This document shows positions 1 to 9,432 of a DNA stretch of 64,000 nt, one piece after another. A model generated the notes under the pieces. That model did not search any database, was not told the DNA's origin, and was given only the letters and a program-made list of their open reading frames with translations. The DNA comes from Thermosipho sp. (in: thermotogales). Lineage in GTDB: Bacteria; Thermotogota; Thermotogae; Thermotogales; Fervidobacteriaceae. Where the stretch lies: assembly GCA_017656345.1 (NCBI GenBank), contig JACDNZ010000001.1, positions 118,000 through 181,999 on the forward strand, given 5' to 3'. The translations under genes were made by a program, and so were the position numbers. Positions within the stretch are counted from its first letter, which is position 1, and each line of letters starts with the position of its first letter.

Positions 1-687
1 GTATATCTAACACATCCTTCTGTTCATGTATATAACGATGTTGGAACTTTAAAAAGAACCGAAGAAAATATTGAGGTGGTATTAGACCAGAAGGTTTCAA
101 ATGAAGAAGAAGTTAGAGAATTGGGAATAATGCCAGGAGATTTTATCTCATTTGAACCAAGAACTGTAGTTACAAAAACTGGTTTTATAAAAAGTAGACA
201 TTTAGATGATAAAGCTGGTGTAGGAATTTTACTTGGTTTAGCTAAAGCAATAAGAGATTATTCTACTGAGCCGACGAGGAAAGTATACATGATGTTTACA
301 AGTTATGAAGAAGTTGGGCATGGAGCTGCAAGTTCTATTCCAAATGATGTTACTGAAATTATTTCAGTTGATATGGGAGCGGTAGGTGCAGATTTAAATT
401 CAAATGTTTATTCAGTGTCTATTTGTGCTAAAGATTCTGGGGGGCCGTACGACTATGAAGTTATTAACAAATTAATAAAAGCAGCTAATATTGCGCAGGT
501 TAACTATACTGTAGATGTATACCCATATTATGGTTCTGATGTGGAAAGTTCATTGAGAGCAGGTTATGATATAAAACATGGACTAGTAGGTCCAGGAGTT
601 TATGCTTCACATGGTTATGAAAGAACTCATATTGATGCACTTGAGGCTACGTTAAAACTTTTACAATCATATCTAGAGTTGGAATAA
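1..687 (+). CDS. M42-family metallo-aminopeptidase (5' partial)
   Basis: The frame is open from base 1, so the N-terminus lies outside the window. The visible part carries the family's dinuclear metal and catalytic signatures in order: HLDDKAG (bridging Asp), TSYEEVGHGA (catalytic Glu followed by a metal-ligand Glu), DMGAVG (Asp ligand) and GYERTH (C-terminal His ligand). These are the hallmarks of the M42 glutamyl aminopeptidase/FrvX family, cytoplasmic self-compartmentalising enzymes that trim N-terminal residues from peptides. The substrate cannot be told from sequence; older annotations often call such proteins 'endoglucanase'. The GTG at 76 is internal and is not the start. A separate promoter follows the stop codon. 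Confidence 0.9.
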   Translation, partial: VYLTHPSVHVYNDVGTLKRTEENIEVVLDQKVSNEEEVRELGIMPGDFISFEPRTVVTKTGFIKSRHLDDKAGVGILLGLAKAIRDYSTEPTRKVYMMFTSYEEVGHGAASSIPNDVTEIISVDMGAVGADLNSNVYSVSICAKDSGGPYDYEVINKLIKAANIAQVNYTVDVYPYYGSDVESSLRAGYDIKHGLVGPGVYASHGYERTHIDALEATLKLLQSYLELE

Positions 688-690
688 CTT

Positions 691-716
691 TTGTTTTAAT
701 ATGGTTGTGGTATAAT
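691..716 (+). promoter_or_regulatory. Promoter with extended -10, upstream of DtxR-like gene
   Basis: A perfect TATAAT lies at 711-716, directly preceded by TGG (an extended -10 TGn element). A TTGTTT at 691-696 is only 14 bp upstream, so the -35 is weak or badly spaced and the extended -10 probably carries the promoter. An AGGAGGT ribosome site follows at about 738, ahead of the ATG at 751. Confidence 0.5.
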
Positions 717-750
717 TTAATTAGACTGTTCTTATTTAGGAGGTATAAAA

Positions 751-1242
751 ATGGAAGTTGGATATAAATTATCTTCAGCAGAAAGAAAGTATTTGCTTAT
801 AACGTATTTAACACTTAACGAGATGGGTTGGACCCGTCTAAAAAAGATATCGGATTTTGCAAGTGTGAAAATGCCATCAGCAAAACAGTCTCTTGACTCT
901 TTGGCTAAAAAAGGTTTGATTTATTATGAAAGAAGAGGAGCTATTACATTAACAAAAGAAGGAAAAATAATTGCAATAAGAGAGAATGAGAATATTCAAG
1001 CTGTAAAAAAGTTCTTTACTGAAGTTTTACTTCTTTCACCTGAAAAAGCAAATGAAGCTTGTTGGAAAATCTATTTTGATATGGATGAAGAAATTTTAGA
1101 GAAATTTGTTTTGTTTGCTAAATTTTTGAACCAATCACCAATTGAAAAACCATTGTTTATTGCACATTTTAAAGAATTTGTTAAAAATGGGAAGGTAGTT
1201 TCTGAATGTCCTTACATTAAAAAGGGACAGGGAGGAAAATAA
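751..1242 (+). CDS. DtxR/MntR-like transcriptional regulator
   Basis: This 163-residue protein has an N-terminal winged helix-turn-helix (about residues 8-70) and a helical region resembling the iron-dependent repressor dimerisation domain (about 80-130). Family members are cytoplasmic metal sensors that repress iron or manganese uptake genes. In DtxR the second domain carries the ligands in an EAC-x-x-EH pattern. Here the matching stretch reads NEACWKIYF, so the Cys is kept but the Glu-His pair is replaced by Ile-Tyr. A second Cys sits near the end (SECPY). Metal sensing may therefore be altered. AGGAGGT precedes the ATG. The feoAB operon about 50 kb away is a conceivable target. Confidence 0.75.
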   Translation: MEVGYKLSSAERKYLLITYLTLNEMGWTRLKKISDFASVKMPSAKQSLDSLAKKGLIYYERRGAITLTKEGKIIAIRENENIQAVKKFFTEVLLLSPEKANEACWKIYFDMDEEILEKFVLFAKFLNQSPIEKPLFIAHFKEFVKNGKVVSECPYIKKGQGGK

Positions 1243-1244
1243 CT

Positions 1245-1475
1245 GTGGAATTGGATGTCTTATTGAAAATTGAAAAGGAAAAGGTACATTTGTTGAGTTA
1301 TATTTTAGAAGCAGAAGATAATCTTTTAAATATTAGAAAATATGAGGGGGGGATTTTGAGAGTCATTGTTCCAGAAAAGCTGTTGGATGATGCTCTAAAA
1401 CTTATTAATAGTTTAAAGTCTGAAATTGGTTTTGAAATTGTTGAAATTCGTAAAAATTCGGGAAGTGCTGATTGA
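1245..1475 (+). CDS. Small conserved protein, possibly DUF4911-like
   Basis: A 76-residue soluble protein with an alternating hydrophobic pattern that suggests a small alpha/beta fold, and no signal peptide. The GTG start lies 2 bases after the upstream stop and has GGAGG about 8 bases upstream, so it is probably co-transcribed with the regulator. Size and pattern recall the DUF4911 family of anaerobes, but this is from memory and weak. No function can be assigned. Its end overlaps the next start (TGATG). Confidence 0.6.
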   Translation: MELDVLLKIEKEKVHLLSYILEAEDNLLNIRKYEGGILRVIVPEKLLDDALKLINSLKSEIGFEIVEIRKNSGSAD

Positions 1476-2320
1476 TGAAAAAGATAGTTAGTTTGTTATT
1501 GGTAATTCTATCGCTATTTTTATTTTCAAATACTGTTTTCATGAAAGTTGAAAATGAGATAGTTGTGAAGAATTATGAGAAAAATTTTGAGTTTAAGTTC
1601 CCTGAAGAAACTCAAAATTTTTTTGTTGCAGTATATGGAGATAGTAGATGGGGAAATAGAATTCACAAAAAAATTGTTCAAAAGATACAGGAGTATTCTC
1701 CCTTGGCAGTTGTACATTTGGGGGATATGGTAAATAGAGGGGATGTCTTTGATGAATGGCAAACATTTTTTGAAATTACGGAACCTTTGAGACAGATTTC
1801 ATATTTCCAGGTTGTAAAAGGAAATCATGAAAAACCTGACATATATTTTAGAAAGTATTTTGGAGTTTATAATTATTATTCTGATTTTGGGGATTGGAGA
1901 TTTATTTATCTGGATTTAGAAACTGGAATTGAAAAAGCAATTAGTTTTTTGAATCAATATCACAATTCTAAAACGATTGTTTTTATGCATTTTCCCGTAT
2001 TTACAGTGGGACCGTATTGCGAAAATAAATTTGTATTGTCATTAAAAAAATTACATGAAGTTTTTAAAAATAACAATATTAAGTTAGTTTTTTCAGCACA
2101 CGAACACAATTATCAAAGGTTTTTTGTGGATGGAGTTGTGTATGTTATTTCAGGAGGAGCGGGAGCATTTTTGTATGGGAAGAAATGTGAAAATGAACAT
2201 TTGATTAAGTTTTGTAAAGAACATAATTTTGTAATACTTCATTTCGTAGAAAATAAAATTGACATAAAAGCATTTTCTGAAACTGGAGAGTTGTTAGATG
2301 AATTTATAGTAAGTTATTAA
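1475..2320 (+). CDS. Secreted calcineurin-like metallophosphoesterase
   Basis: A 281-residue protein with an N-terminal signal sequence (Lys-Lys, then hydrophobic residues to about 20), so probably periplasmic or exported. The metallophosphoesterase motifs are complete: GDS (55-57), GDMVNRGD (83-90), GNHE (116-119), a His in MHFP (172) and HEH (209-211). These bind two metals and hydrolyse phosphoesters; the substrate is unknown, although purple acid phosphatase-like enzymes share the pattern. I chose the ATG at 1475, which overlaps the previous stop (TGATG), over an in-frame TTG just upstream. Confidence 0.85.
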   Translation: MKKIVSLLLVILSLFLFSNTVFMKVENEIVVKNYEKNFEFKFPEETQNFFVAVYGDSRWGNRIHKKIVQKIQEYSPLAVVHLGDMVNRGDVFDEWQTFFEITEPLRQISYFQVVKGNHEKPDIYFRKYFGVYNYYSDFGDWRFIYLDLETGIEKAISFLNQYHNSKTIVFMHFPVFTVGPYCENKFVLSLKKLHEVFKNNNIKLVFSAHEHNYQRFFVDGVVYVISGGAGAFLYGKKCENEHLIKFCKEHNFVILHFVENKIDIKAFSETGELLDEFIVSY

Positions 2321-2334
2321 AAAGGAGTGTTAAT

Positions 2335-2955
2335 GTGAAGAAAATTTTGTTTTTAACAGTAATTATAATTTTGATGTTTTTTCCATTAATTTTGTTTATT
2401 ATTGATAAAAATCAGACACTTTATGAATTTCAAAATTTGAAAAGTTTGCTAAATACTGAAATTTATAATTACAAGCGTTTTGTAAAGGAATTGGTGAAGT
2501 ACAAACAACCTGATGGCTATATCGTAGATGATGAAAAAATTTATTATAAAGGAAATTTGATTGAAGAAAAAGTAATTGATAAAGGGTTTATCGTTTTGAA
2601 TATTGATGGTAATTATGAATTGTTTTTTATCTGGGATTCAAAACTTTTTTTGATACCAAAAATAAAGTCCAATTTCTTAATTTTTGATATTAATGGAAGG
2701 ATAATAACAGAGGATAATTTTTCACATTTGATTGGGGACATTTTTCCAAAAATTAATGACAACATTACATTTTATAAAGGGTTAAGAGTATATTATGAAA
2801 AAATTGAGTTAGGGAATAATATTGATGCGATTGTTTATTTAAAAGTTCCAATACATCACTTGTTATTGTATTTTCTTTTTATTCCAATTTCAATCTTTTT
2901 ATTTTTGGAATCTGATATTTTGAAATCAAAAGTGTCAAAAGATAAGGAGGAATAA
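2335..2955 (+). CDS. Unknown bitopic or two-pass membrane protein
   Basis: A 206-residue protein starting at GTG with AAGGAGTG upstream. It has a hydrophobic segment at about residues 4-23 and another at about 173-193, followed by a short Lys/Glu-rich tail. The middle (about 30-170) is a charged, Tyr-rich region probably outside the cytoplasm. I do not recognise a family. It sits 14 bp after the phosphoesterase gene and ends one base before the adenosyltransferase gene, so it is probably part of the same transcript. Confidence 0.6.
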   Translation: MKKILFLTVIIILMFFPLILFIIDKNQTLYEFQNLKSLLNTEIYNYKRFVKELVKYKQPDGYIVDDEKIYYKGNLIEEKVIDKGFIVLNIDGNYELFFIWDSKLFLIPKIKSNFLIFDINGRIITEDNFSHLIGDIFPKINDNITFYKGLRVYYEKIELGNNIDAIVYLKVPIHHLLLYFLFIPISIFLFLESDILKSKVSKDKEE

Positions 2956-2956
2956 T

Positions 2957-3466
2957 ATGATAACGACAAAATTAGGTGATGGAGGGAACACAAGATTGGC
3001 AAATGGTGAAATGGTTTCAAAAGATCATGCAAGGGTAGAAGCATACGGGACTTTGGATGAATTAGATTCTTTTTTGGGTTTTGCAAAAAATTTTTTAAGT
3101 GAAAATGAAAAACAAGTATTAGAAAAAATTCAAAGAATGATATTTAGTGTTTCAGCAGAACTTGCGAAGGTTGAAAAGCACAATAAATTAATTGATGAAG
3201 AGGATATCGAAGAATTGACAGCTTTGGTTCAACAATATGAGAAAAATTTAGATTTAAAAGGATTCGTTTTGGTTGGTTCAACCAAAGAAAGTGCATTAGT
3301 AGATATTTGTAGAACAATTGCAAGGAGAGCAGAAAGAAGAATAGTAGCGTTATCGAAAACTGAAAGTGTGCGAAAAGAAATATTAGCATTTATTAACAGA
3401 GTATCTGATTTACTGTTTGTAATTGCAAGATTTATTGAAAAACAAAATAAGGAAAATAAAAAATAA
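2957..3466 (+). CDS. PduO-type ATP:cob(I)alamin adenosyltransferase
   Basis: A 169-residue cytoplasmic enzyme of the PduO/MMAB family, which transfers the 5'-deoxyadenosyl group of ATP to cob(I)alamin to make adenosylcobalamin. Visible signatures are TKLGDGGNT at the N-terminus (P-loop-like ATP site), the V-AYGTLDELDSFLG helix, and the C-terminal CRTIARRAERR and INRVSDLLFVIAR helices, which hold the conserved Arg and Asp/Asn of the active site. AAGGAGGAA precedes the ATG. No B12-dependent enzyme is nearby. Confidence 0.92.
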   Translation: MITTKLGDGGNTRLANGEMVSKDHARVEAYGTLDELDSFLGFAKNFLSENEKQVLEKIQRMIFSVSAELAKVEKHNKLIDEEDIEELTALVQQYEKNLDLKGFVLVGSTKESALVDICRTIARRAERRIVALSKTESVRKEILAFINRVSDLLFVIARFIEKQNKENKK

Positions 3467-3481
3467 AAAGGAGTGAAGATC

Positions 3482-4963
3482 TTGGTCAAAATCGATGGAA
3501 ATTCACTCGAACTTGAGCATATACATAAAGTGGCCAGAAAATTTGAAAGGGTTACATTAGACGATAGTGCAAAAAGAAAAGTTGAGGAAACAAGGAAAAA
3601 AATAGAAGAAATTTTAAAAGCCGGAAAACCAATTTATGGGGTAAATACCGGATTTGGAGCATTAGTGAATGTGAAAATTTCAGAAACACAACTTGAGGAA
3701 CTTCAAAAAAATATTGTTCTTTCGCATTCAGCAGGTGTTGGAAAACCTTTAAGTAAGGATATTGTGAGAGCTATTATGTTGTTAAGGGCAAATTCACTTT
3801 CAAAAGGTTTTTCAGGTGTGAGGTCAGAAGTTATAAACAAATTAATTGAATTCTTGAATAATGATATCTATCCATTTGTGCCGGAAAAAGGAAGTGTAGG
3901 AGCTAGTGGTGATCTTTCACCTTTAGCACATATTGCCATGGCTTTGATTGGTGAAGGTTATGTAATTGAAAATGGTGAAAAAATTGAGACGTATAAAGTT
4001 TTAAGTAAAAAAGGTATAAAGCCTTTAAAGTTAAAAGAAAAAGAAGGTTTGAGTTTACTAAATGGAACACAATTTATTACTTCTATTTTATCATTGGTAA
4101 TAAGAGATTCATTAAAATTAATGGAGTATTCCACACTAATTGCTGCGGCATCGGTTGATGCTTTGTTTGGTACTCCAAAAGCTTATGATGAAAGATTGCA
4201 AAATGCAAGAAATCATGAAGGTCAGAAGATAATTGCTGCTCTTTTAAGAGAATATTTAAAAGGAAGTGAAATAAGGGATTCGCATAGAAACTGTAATAAA
4301 GTCCAGGATGCGTATACTTTGCGTGCAATTCCACAAGTATACGGTGCGGTTTTGGACACGTTAGTTTATGCTAAAAAAGTTGCATTAAATGAAGTAAATG
4401 CAGCTACGGACAATCCCCTAATATTTGATGAAGAAGTTATAAGTGGTGGAAACTTTCATGGAGAGCCTGTAGCATTAGTTTCAGACTTTGTTGCAATTGC
4501 ATTGACTGATCTTGGAAATATGATAGAGAGGAGAATTGATAGGCTAGTTAATCCATTGGTAAATTCAAACCTTCCACCATTTTTAGCTTCAGGCAAAGAG
4601 GGCTTAAATTCTGGGTATATGATATGGCAATACACTGCTGCAGCTTTATGTAATGAAAATAAAGTTCTTGCTCATCCGGCTTCAATAGATACGATCCCCA
4701 CCTCAGCTTATCAGGAGGATCATGTAAGTATGGGGGCAACTTCTGCAAGAAAATTGCTCAAAATCTTTGATAATTTAGTATCATTAGTTTCTATAGAAGC
4801 TATGCTAGCAAAGGTGGCATTGGAATATAGAAGACCGCTAAAATCTTCACCAAAAATTGAAGAATTTTTCTCGAAAATTAATGTAGAAATTAGTGGTGAT
4901 AGATACTTTGGGGATGATTTTAATAGGATCAGGGAAATAATAATTTCTGAAATAATGAAATAA
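3482..4963 (+). CDS. hutH: Histidine ammonia-lyase
   Basis: Removes ammonia from histidine to give urocanate, using the MIO cofactor formed by self-cyclisation of Ala-Ser-Gly. That triplet is present in GSVGASGDLSPLAH (about residues 141-143), and the Tyr-loop motif GVNTGFG is near 54-60. Length (493 residues) is normal. I chose the TTG at 3482 because AAGGAG ends at 3473, which leaves normal spacing; the GTG at 3473 overlaps that site. No other hut gene is adjacent, so its pathway here is unclear. A related aminomutase or tyrosine ammonia-lyase is possible but less likely. Confidence 0.9.
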   Translation: MVKIDGNSLELEHIHKVARKFERVTLDDSAKRKVEETRKKIEEILKAGKPIYGVNTGFGALVNVKISETQLEELQKNIVLSHSAGVGKPLSKDIVRAIMLLRANSLSKGFSGVRSEVINKLIEFLNNDIYPFVPEKGSVGASGDLSPLAHIAMALIGEGYVIENGEKIETYKVLSKKGIKPLKLKEKEGLSLLNGTQFITSILSLVIRDSLKLMEYSTLIAAASVDALFGTPKAYDERLQNARNHEGQKIIAALLREYLKGSEIRDSHRNCNKVQDAYTLRAIPQVYGAVLDTLVYAKKVALNEVNAATDNPLIFDEEVISGGNFHGEPVALVSDFVAIALTDLGNMIERRIDRLVNPLVNSNLPPFLASGKEGLNSGYMIWQYTAAALCNENKVLAHPASIDTIPTSAYQEDHVSMGATSARKLLKIFDNLVSLVSIEAMLAKVALEYRRPLKSSPKIEEFFSKINVEISGDRYFGDDFNRIREIIISEIMK

Positions 4964-4972
4964 GTTAGAAAA

Positions 4973-4995
4973 AATGGCTCCTTGATGGAGCCATT
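4973..4995. terminator. Bidirectional terminator between hutH and the 5-15 kb operon
   Basis: AATGGCTCC (4973-4981) pairs perfectly with GGAGCCATT (4987-4995) around a 5-base loop. T residues follow on the + strand and A residues precede it, so it can serve both converging transcripts. Confidence 0.9.
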
Positions 4996-5004
4996 TTTTT
5001 AATA

Positions 5005-5418
5005 TTAATAATCATCATCATCATTTTCGTTATAGCTTAAAAAATCAACAAGATCATCGTCCATAAGTATTATGTTTTCATCTTCATCCATACTGTCAAT
5101 AGTTCTTTCGGTTATTACTTCCTTTGATTGTCCAAAAGGATTTTTTGGATCAAGTTTTCCGTTAAAGATTTCAACTTTAGATTTCCCATCTATTAGATAT
5201 GCTTTTGCTTTAACCGGACCTTTTAAAATTAACAAAATTTTTTTGACTAATTCTTCATCTATATCCTGATTTTCCGCACATATCAATCTTAAAATTCCAT
5301 TGTTGTATTCTAAGGTCGTGTTGTTTTTTTTAGCTAATTCAATAATATTTGGGTTTTTAAGTATTGTATTTGCTTTAGGTTCACCAATTGCAATCTCTAT
5401 AATGTAATGAAAAGGCAT
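5005..5418 (-). CDS. Unknown protein with acidic C-terminal tail
   Basis: A 137-residue soluble protein. Residues 1 to about 75 look like a compact alpha/beta domain, and the end is very acidic (…SYNENDDDDY) with a second acidic run near residues 110-125. I do not recognise the family. It is the last gene of the long minus-strand operon, 19 bp after rpsT and just before the terminator at 4973-4995. The acidic tail could mediate contact with a basic partner such as a ribosomal protein or RNA polymerase; that is inference. Confidence 0.6.
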   Translation of the reverse strand: MPFHYIIEIAIGEPKANTILKNPNIIELAKKNNTTLEYNNGILRLICAENQDIDEELVKKILLILKGPVKAKAYLIDGKSKVEIFNGKLDPKNPFGQSKEVITERTIDSMDEDENIILMDDDLVDFLSYNENDDDDY

Positions 5419-5437
5419 TATTGCACCTCCGAAGAAA

Positions 5438-5710
5438 TTACTTTGAAAGATATTTGTTTACTTTGTCCATTAATCTGGATTTTCTTCTTGCTGCTTCATT
5501 TTTGTGAATTGCACCAATTTTCGCTGCTTTGTCTATAAAGCTTTGTGCTTCTTTTAAAAGAGCCTTGATTTCTTCTTCAGGTTTATTTTCTTCAATTGCC
5601 TTTAAAACTTTCTTTATTGAATTTTTCATTCTTGTTTTGTATGCTTTGTTTATCAATCTATTTCTTTCAGAAACTTTAACTCTTTTTTTTGCAGATTTTA
5701 TATTTGGCAT
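5438..5710 (-). CDS. rpsT: 30S ribosomal protein S20
   Basis: A 90-residue, strongly basic, all-helical protein beginning [12 protein letters not shown]. The [20 protein letters not shown] N-terminal pattern and the [30 protein letters not shown] region, quoted here only as landmarks, are typical of S20, which binds 16S rRNA at the base of the small subunit. It lies 15 bp after metK in the same operon. Confidence 0.96.
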   Translation of the reverse strand: MPNIKSAKKRVKVSERNRLINKAYKTRMKNSIKKVLKAIEENKPEEEIKALLKEAQSFIDKAAKIGAIHKNEAARRKSRLMDKVNKYLSK

Positions 5711-5725
5711 AATTATTCAACCTCC

Positions 5726-6913
5726 TTAAAATATTCTTTTTAGTTCATCAACCATATCTAGTTTTTCCCAGGTGAATTCTGGTTCATTTCTTCCAAAATG
5801 TCCATAAGCTGCTGTTTTTCTATAGATTGGTCTTAAAAGATCTAGTTTTTTAATAATAGCACCAGGTCTAAAATCAAATAATTCAATAATTGATTTTAGG
5901 ATTTTATCTTCATCAACTTTTGCAGTTCCAAAAGTATTAATCATAATTGAAACAGGTTTTGCAACACCAATTGCGTATGCTACTTGAAGCATAAATTTGT
6001 CTGCAAGTCCTGCAGCAACAACATTTTTAGCAACGTAACGTGCAAAATAATGTGCTGATCTATCAACTTTTGTTGGGTCTTTTCCACTAAATGCACCACC
6101 ACCGTGTGGTATTGCGCCACCATATGTATCAACAATAATCTTTCTACCGGTAAGGCCTGTGTCGGCTGAAGGTCCACCTAATACAAACCTACCAGTTGGA
6201 TTTACCAAAATTTTCATTTTATCATCTCTAAGATTTTCAGGAATTATTGGATTAATTACGTGTTCAATTAATGCGTTTTTAATTTCTTCGATGGTTACAT
6301 CTGGTTCATGTTGTGTAGAAATTAAAACGGTATCGATTCTCACAGGATTGTCATTTTCATCATACTCAACAGTAACTTGAGTTTTACCATCAGGTCTTAA
6401 AAATGGAAGAGTTTTATTTTTTCTAACCTCAGTCAATCGCATTGCCAATTTATGAGCAAGCATAATTGGTAATGGCATGAATTCTTCTGTTTCATTTGTT
6501 GCGTAACCAAACATCATCCCCTGATCTCCTGCACCAACTTTTTCTAATTCATCTTCAGTGATGATTTCTCCTTCTTTAGCTTCAAGAGCGTTATCAACAC
6601 CCAAAGCAATATCTGGTGATTGACTATGGATTGAAGATATCACCGAACAGGATTCGCCATCAAAACCAAATTTCGCTCGGGTGTACCCAATATCAAGAAT
6701 AGTTTTTCTGACAATATCTTGAACGTCAACATATGCCCTTGTTGTTACTTCACCCGAAACAAATGCTAGACCCGTGGTTACTAATGTTTCAACTGCAACC
6801 CTTGATTTGGGGTCTTGTTCTAAAATCGCGTCCAAGATGGCATCACTAATCTGGTCTGCCACCTTGTCAGGGTGTCCCTCAGTGACACTTTCACTCGTAA
6901 AAAGTCTTTTCAT
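5726..6913 (-). CDS. metK: S-adenosylmethionine synthetase
   Basis: Makes SAM from methionine and ATP. The 395-residue protein has the expected three repeated domains and the motifs GHPDK near residue 15 (ATP site), [12 protein letters not shown] (about 128-139) and the Gly-rich GGGAFSGKD loop (about 272-280). Its ATG overlaps the stop of the preceding gene (ATGA), showing translational coupling. It shares its operon with ahcY, so enzymes making SAM and clearing its by-product SAH are transcribed together. Confidence 0.97.
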   Translation of the reverse strand: MKRLFTSESVTEGHPDKVADQISDAILDAILEQDPKSRVAVETLVTTGLAFVSGEVTTRAYVDVQDIVRKTILDIGYTRAKFGFDGESCSVISSIHSQSPDIALGVDNALEAKEGEIITEDELEKVGAGDQGMMFGYATNETEEFMPLPIMLAHKLAMRLTEVRKNKTLPFLRPDGKTQVTVEYDENDNPVRIDTVLISTQHEPDVTIEEIKNALIEHVINPIIPENLRDDKMKILVNPTGRFVLGGPSADTGLTGRKIIVDTYGGAIPHGGGAFSGKDPTKVDRSAHYFARYVAKNVVAAGLADKFMLQVAYAIGVAKPVSIMINTFGTAKVDEDKILKSIIELFDFRPGAIIKKLDLLRPIYRKTAAYGHFGRNEPEFTWEKLDMVDELKRIF

Positions 6914-7230
6914 CGCTCAACCTCCTTTTCGTATTCTTCTTTGGTGATAAACTTACCACCACTTATTTCAAAACTTACTGGTTTATATGAACCAGTAAAT
7001 TGTGCTTTTAATTCAATTTTGTTTGGACATTTTGAACCAACATATATCTTTTCAATTTTATATGGAATATTTGGATTATCGTAATTAACTAGAAAATCAT
7101 ATCCTTTTCTCAAATGGCTTCTAAATAGCTCACCACATTTTTCGCATTTTATATAAACGACTAAATTGTTTCCATCTTTGTAAAAAGGATTAACATCTAA
7201 ATTTTTTTTCTTTTTTTTGAAAAAAAACAC
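6910..7230 (-). CDS. Small protein with possible partial zinc site
   Basis: A 106-residue protein with a basic Phe/Lys-rich N-terminus (FFFKKKKK), a C-x-x-C pair at residues 29 and 32 (KCEKCGE) and a third Cys near 68 (SKCPN). The first pair looks like half of a zinc ribbon, but the fourth ligand is not evident. Family not recognised. It overlaps metK by 4 bp (ATGA) and follows the M23 peptidase by one base, so it belongs to the operon; a regulatory or RNA-binding role would be a guess. Confidence 0.65.
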   Translation of the reverse strand: MFFFKKKKKNLDVNPFYKDGNNLVVYIKCEKCGELFRSHLRKGYDFLVNYDNPNIPYKIEKIYVGSKCPNKIELKAQFTGSYKPVSFEISGGKFITKEEYEKEVER

Positions 7231-7231
7231 T

Positions 7232-8200
7232 TTAATCCCCCCGTTTAAGATTAAAATTGAAAGTTTTAACTCTCCCCCAGGGATCTTTTAATTCCAAAGT
7301 TACTGGGAAGAAGTCTATATTAAGATTTAATGTTGGGAAGTTATTTGCCTTAACTACGTATCCAGTTTTTTCAGGATACAATTTGTAATAAGCCTTATAT
7401 ATATATCCTGCTGCTATTGATTCTTCAGAGTAAACTGTGTAAGGTTTATCAATCTCTTCATAAGGTATTTCATCGAACAATATATGATACACCAATTTAT
7501 TTGAAAAATAAAGTTTTATTTCTTTCAATCCAATTATATTTTTGTTAACTTGAAGATAAGAATTTATTTCCAAGTGTGGAAAGACTCCTGAGAATTCATA
7601 TGTTTTTCCATTAACGAATTCTTGTTTTTTGCCATCAATAACTATTTCTTTGATAATTATTTCTCCATTTAGAGGAGCAACTTTAATAAAGTCAAGAGGA
7701 TCAAAAATCATTGTTTCTTTTGAATTTCTTATTTCAAGGTGACAATGTGGTTGTACAGCTTCTCCCGTTTTCCCGGAATATGCAACAACTTCACCTTGAG
7801 AGAATTTAATTTCATTTTCTGGAAATTCAACAATTATATTGCTGTTTCCATATTCACTTATCAAATCATCAACTATTGATTGAATTTTTGATGAAAACAT
7901 ACTTAAATGAGCGTAAAGTGATTTGTATCCATTGGGATGTTGAATAACAACGACATTACCATAGATAGTGTTATTTATTTCAATTCTAGCAAGATAACCA
8001 TCATATATAGCTTTAATTGGAATACCTTCTTTTAAGAAAGTACTAAAATCAACTCCACCATGAAAATGTGCAGTGTCACCAGTACTTCTGAATTCTGCAA
8101 ATGACGAGGTAACGTAACTGTCATCCACTGGCATTATAAAATTCGAAAATGCAAGAAGTGATAGTAATATAATTAAAACTAAAGAATGTAGTTTTTTCAT
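7232..8200 (-). CDS. Secreted M23-family (LytM) metallopeptidase
   Basis: A 322-residue protein with a signal peptide (about 1-20) and a peptidase M23 domain: HFHGGVD at about 45-51 supplies the His and Asp zinc ligands, and HCHLEIRN near 158 supplies the HxH pair. Such enzymes cut peptide cross-links in peptidoglycan or activate amidases. The C-terminal 130 residues form a beta-rich region I do not recognise. Its ATG overlaps the stop of hflX (8197-8200). Confidence 0.88.
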   Translation of the reverse strand: MKKLHSLVLIILLSLLAFSNFIMPVDDSYVTSSFAEFRSTGDTAHFHGGVDFSTFLKEGIPIKAIYDGYLARIEINNTIYGNVVVIQHPNGYKSLYAHLSMFSSKIQSIVDDLISEYGNSNIIVEFPENEIKFSQGEVVAYSGKTGEAVQPHCHLEIRNSKETMIFDPLDFIKVAPLNGEIIIKEIVIDGKKQEFVNGKTYEFSGVFPHLEINSYLQVNKNIIGLKEIKLYFSNKLVYHILFDEIPYEEIDKPYTVYSEESIAAGYIYKAYYKLYPEKTGYVVKANNFPTLNLNIDFFPVTLELKDPWGRVKTFNFNLKRGD

Positions 8201-9432
8201 TCATTTACCTCCTTAATTATTTTTTCGATCATTTTTTCTGGCGCATAAAGTTCAATCTTAATATTTTCACTATTAGAATCTAAAACGTTGTATTTTATTT
8301 GTTCAGAGTATTTGAATAAAATATTCATTTTGTTTGTTTTAATTGTAGTTATTACCTTTTTTGATATTTTATCAATTACTTCGTCAATTTTCAATAGCAA
8401 TTTGTTTAAATTTAAGTTATTTTTTGCAGATATGTAAATAGCATATGGGTATTTATTTTTTATAGTTTCTAGAAGTTCAGATGTAATTAGATCAATTTTA
8501 TTGAAAACAAGAATATAAGGTTTGTTATAAATTCCAATTTTTTCTAAAGTTTCGAACACAGTTTCAAGCTTTTTTTCGTAATTATTATCTGAGCTATCTA
8601 CAAGAATTAACAAGATATCTGAATAATTTATTTCTTCTAAAGTAGAATGAAAAGCTTCAATAATTTTTGGGTGTAAGTTACTTATAAATCCAACAGTATC
8701 ACTGAAAATAGCGATTCTGTTAGACGGCAATTTTACTTTTCTTGTAAAAGGTGAAAGAGTAGTAAACATTTCGTTTTTAGCAACTAAATTTTCGCCACTA
8801 AGTTTTGATAGTAAAGTAGATTTTCCTGCGTTTGTGTAACCAATAACCGAAATTTTAGTTATACTACTTTTTAATCTTTTTTTTCTTTGTAATTCTCTTA
8901 TATGTTTGATGTTTTCTAATTGTCTTTTTAATGAACGAATTCTATTTTTTATATGTCTTCTAGAGTATTCTAGTTGTCTTTCGCCTGGACCTCTTGTGCC
9001 AATTCCTCCACCAAGTCTTGAGAGTTCTTTACCATAACCAACCAAATATGGAAGTAGGTATTGTAATTTAGCTATTTCAACTTGAATTTTTCCTTCTTTG
9101 GTTTTTGCATGCTTTGAGAAAATTTCTAAAATAATTTCTGTTCTATCTAATACCTTTATTTTTAAAAACTTTTCAATATTTTTTCTTTGAAGCGAAGTTA
9201 TATTGTCGTTAATAACTAAAAAATTAATGTTATTTGAATAACAAAAGCTTTTAATTTTTTCCAATTTTCCTTTACCAAAATAATAATTTGGATCCGGTTT
9301 TAATTTCTTTTGATAAATTTTATCTACAATATAAAAATCTAAAGTCAAACACAATTGTTCAAGTTCATCAAAAGATTCAAGCAATTTATTTGAATAACCA
9401 GAGATTGTTACAAGTAAAGCCCTATTCTTCAT
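8197..9432 (-). CDS. hflX: Ribosome-associated GTPase HflX
   Basis: A 411-residue GTPase with an N-terminal HflX domain, the central RLGGGIGTRGPGE signature, then a G domain with G1 GYTNAGKST (about 198-206), G3 DTVG and G4 NKID. HflX binds and splits stalled ribosomes and is linked to stress recovery. Downstream of hfq it overlaps that gene by 11 bp, matching the classic hfq-hflX pairing of many bacteria. Confidence 0.95.
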   Translation of the reverse strand: MKNRALLVTISGYSNKLLESFDELEQLCLTLDFYIVDKIYQKKLKPDPNYYFGKGKLEKIKSFCYSNNINFLVINDNITSLQRKNIEKFLKIKVLDRTEIILEIFSKHAKTKEGKIQVEIAKLQYLLPYLVGYGKELSRLGGGIGTRGPGERQLEYSRRHIKNRIRSLKRQLENIKHIRELQRKKRLKSSITKISVIGYTNAGKSTLLSKLSGENLVAKNEMFTTLSPFTRKVKLPSNRIAIFSDTVGFISNLHPKIIEAFHSTLEEINYSDILLILVDSSDNNYEKKLETVFETLEKIGIYNKPYILVFNKIDLITSELLETIKNKYPYAIYISAKNNLNLNKLLLKIDEVIDKISKKVITTIKTNKMNILFKYSEQIKYNVLDSNSENIKIELYAPEKMIEKIIKEVNE

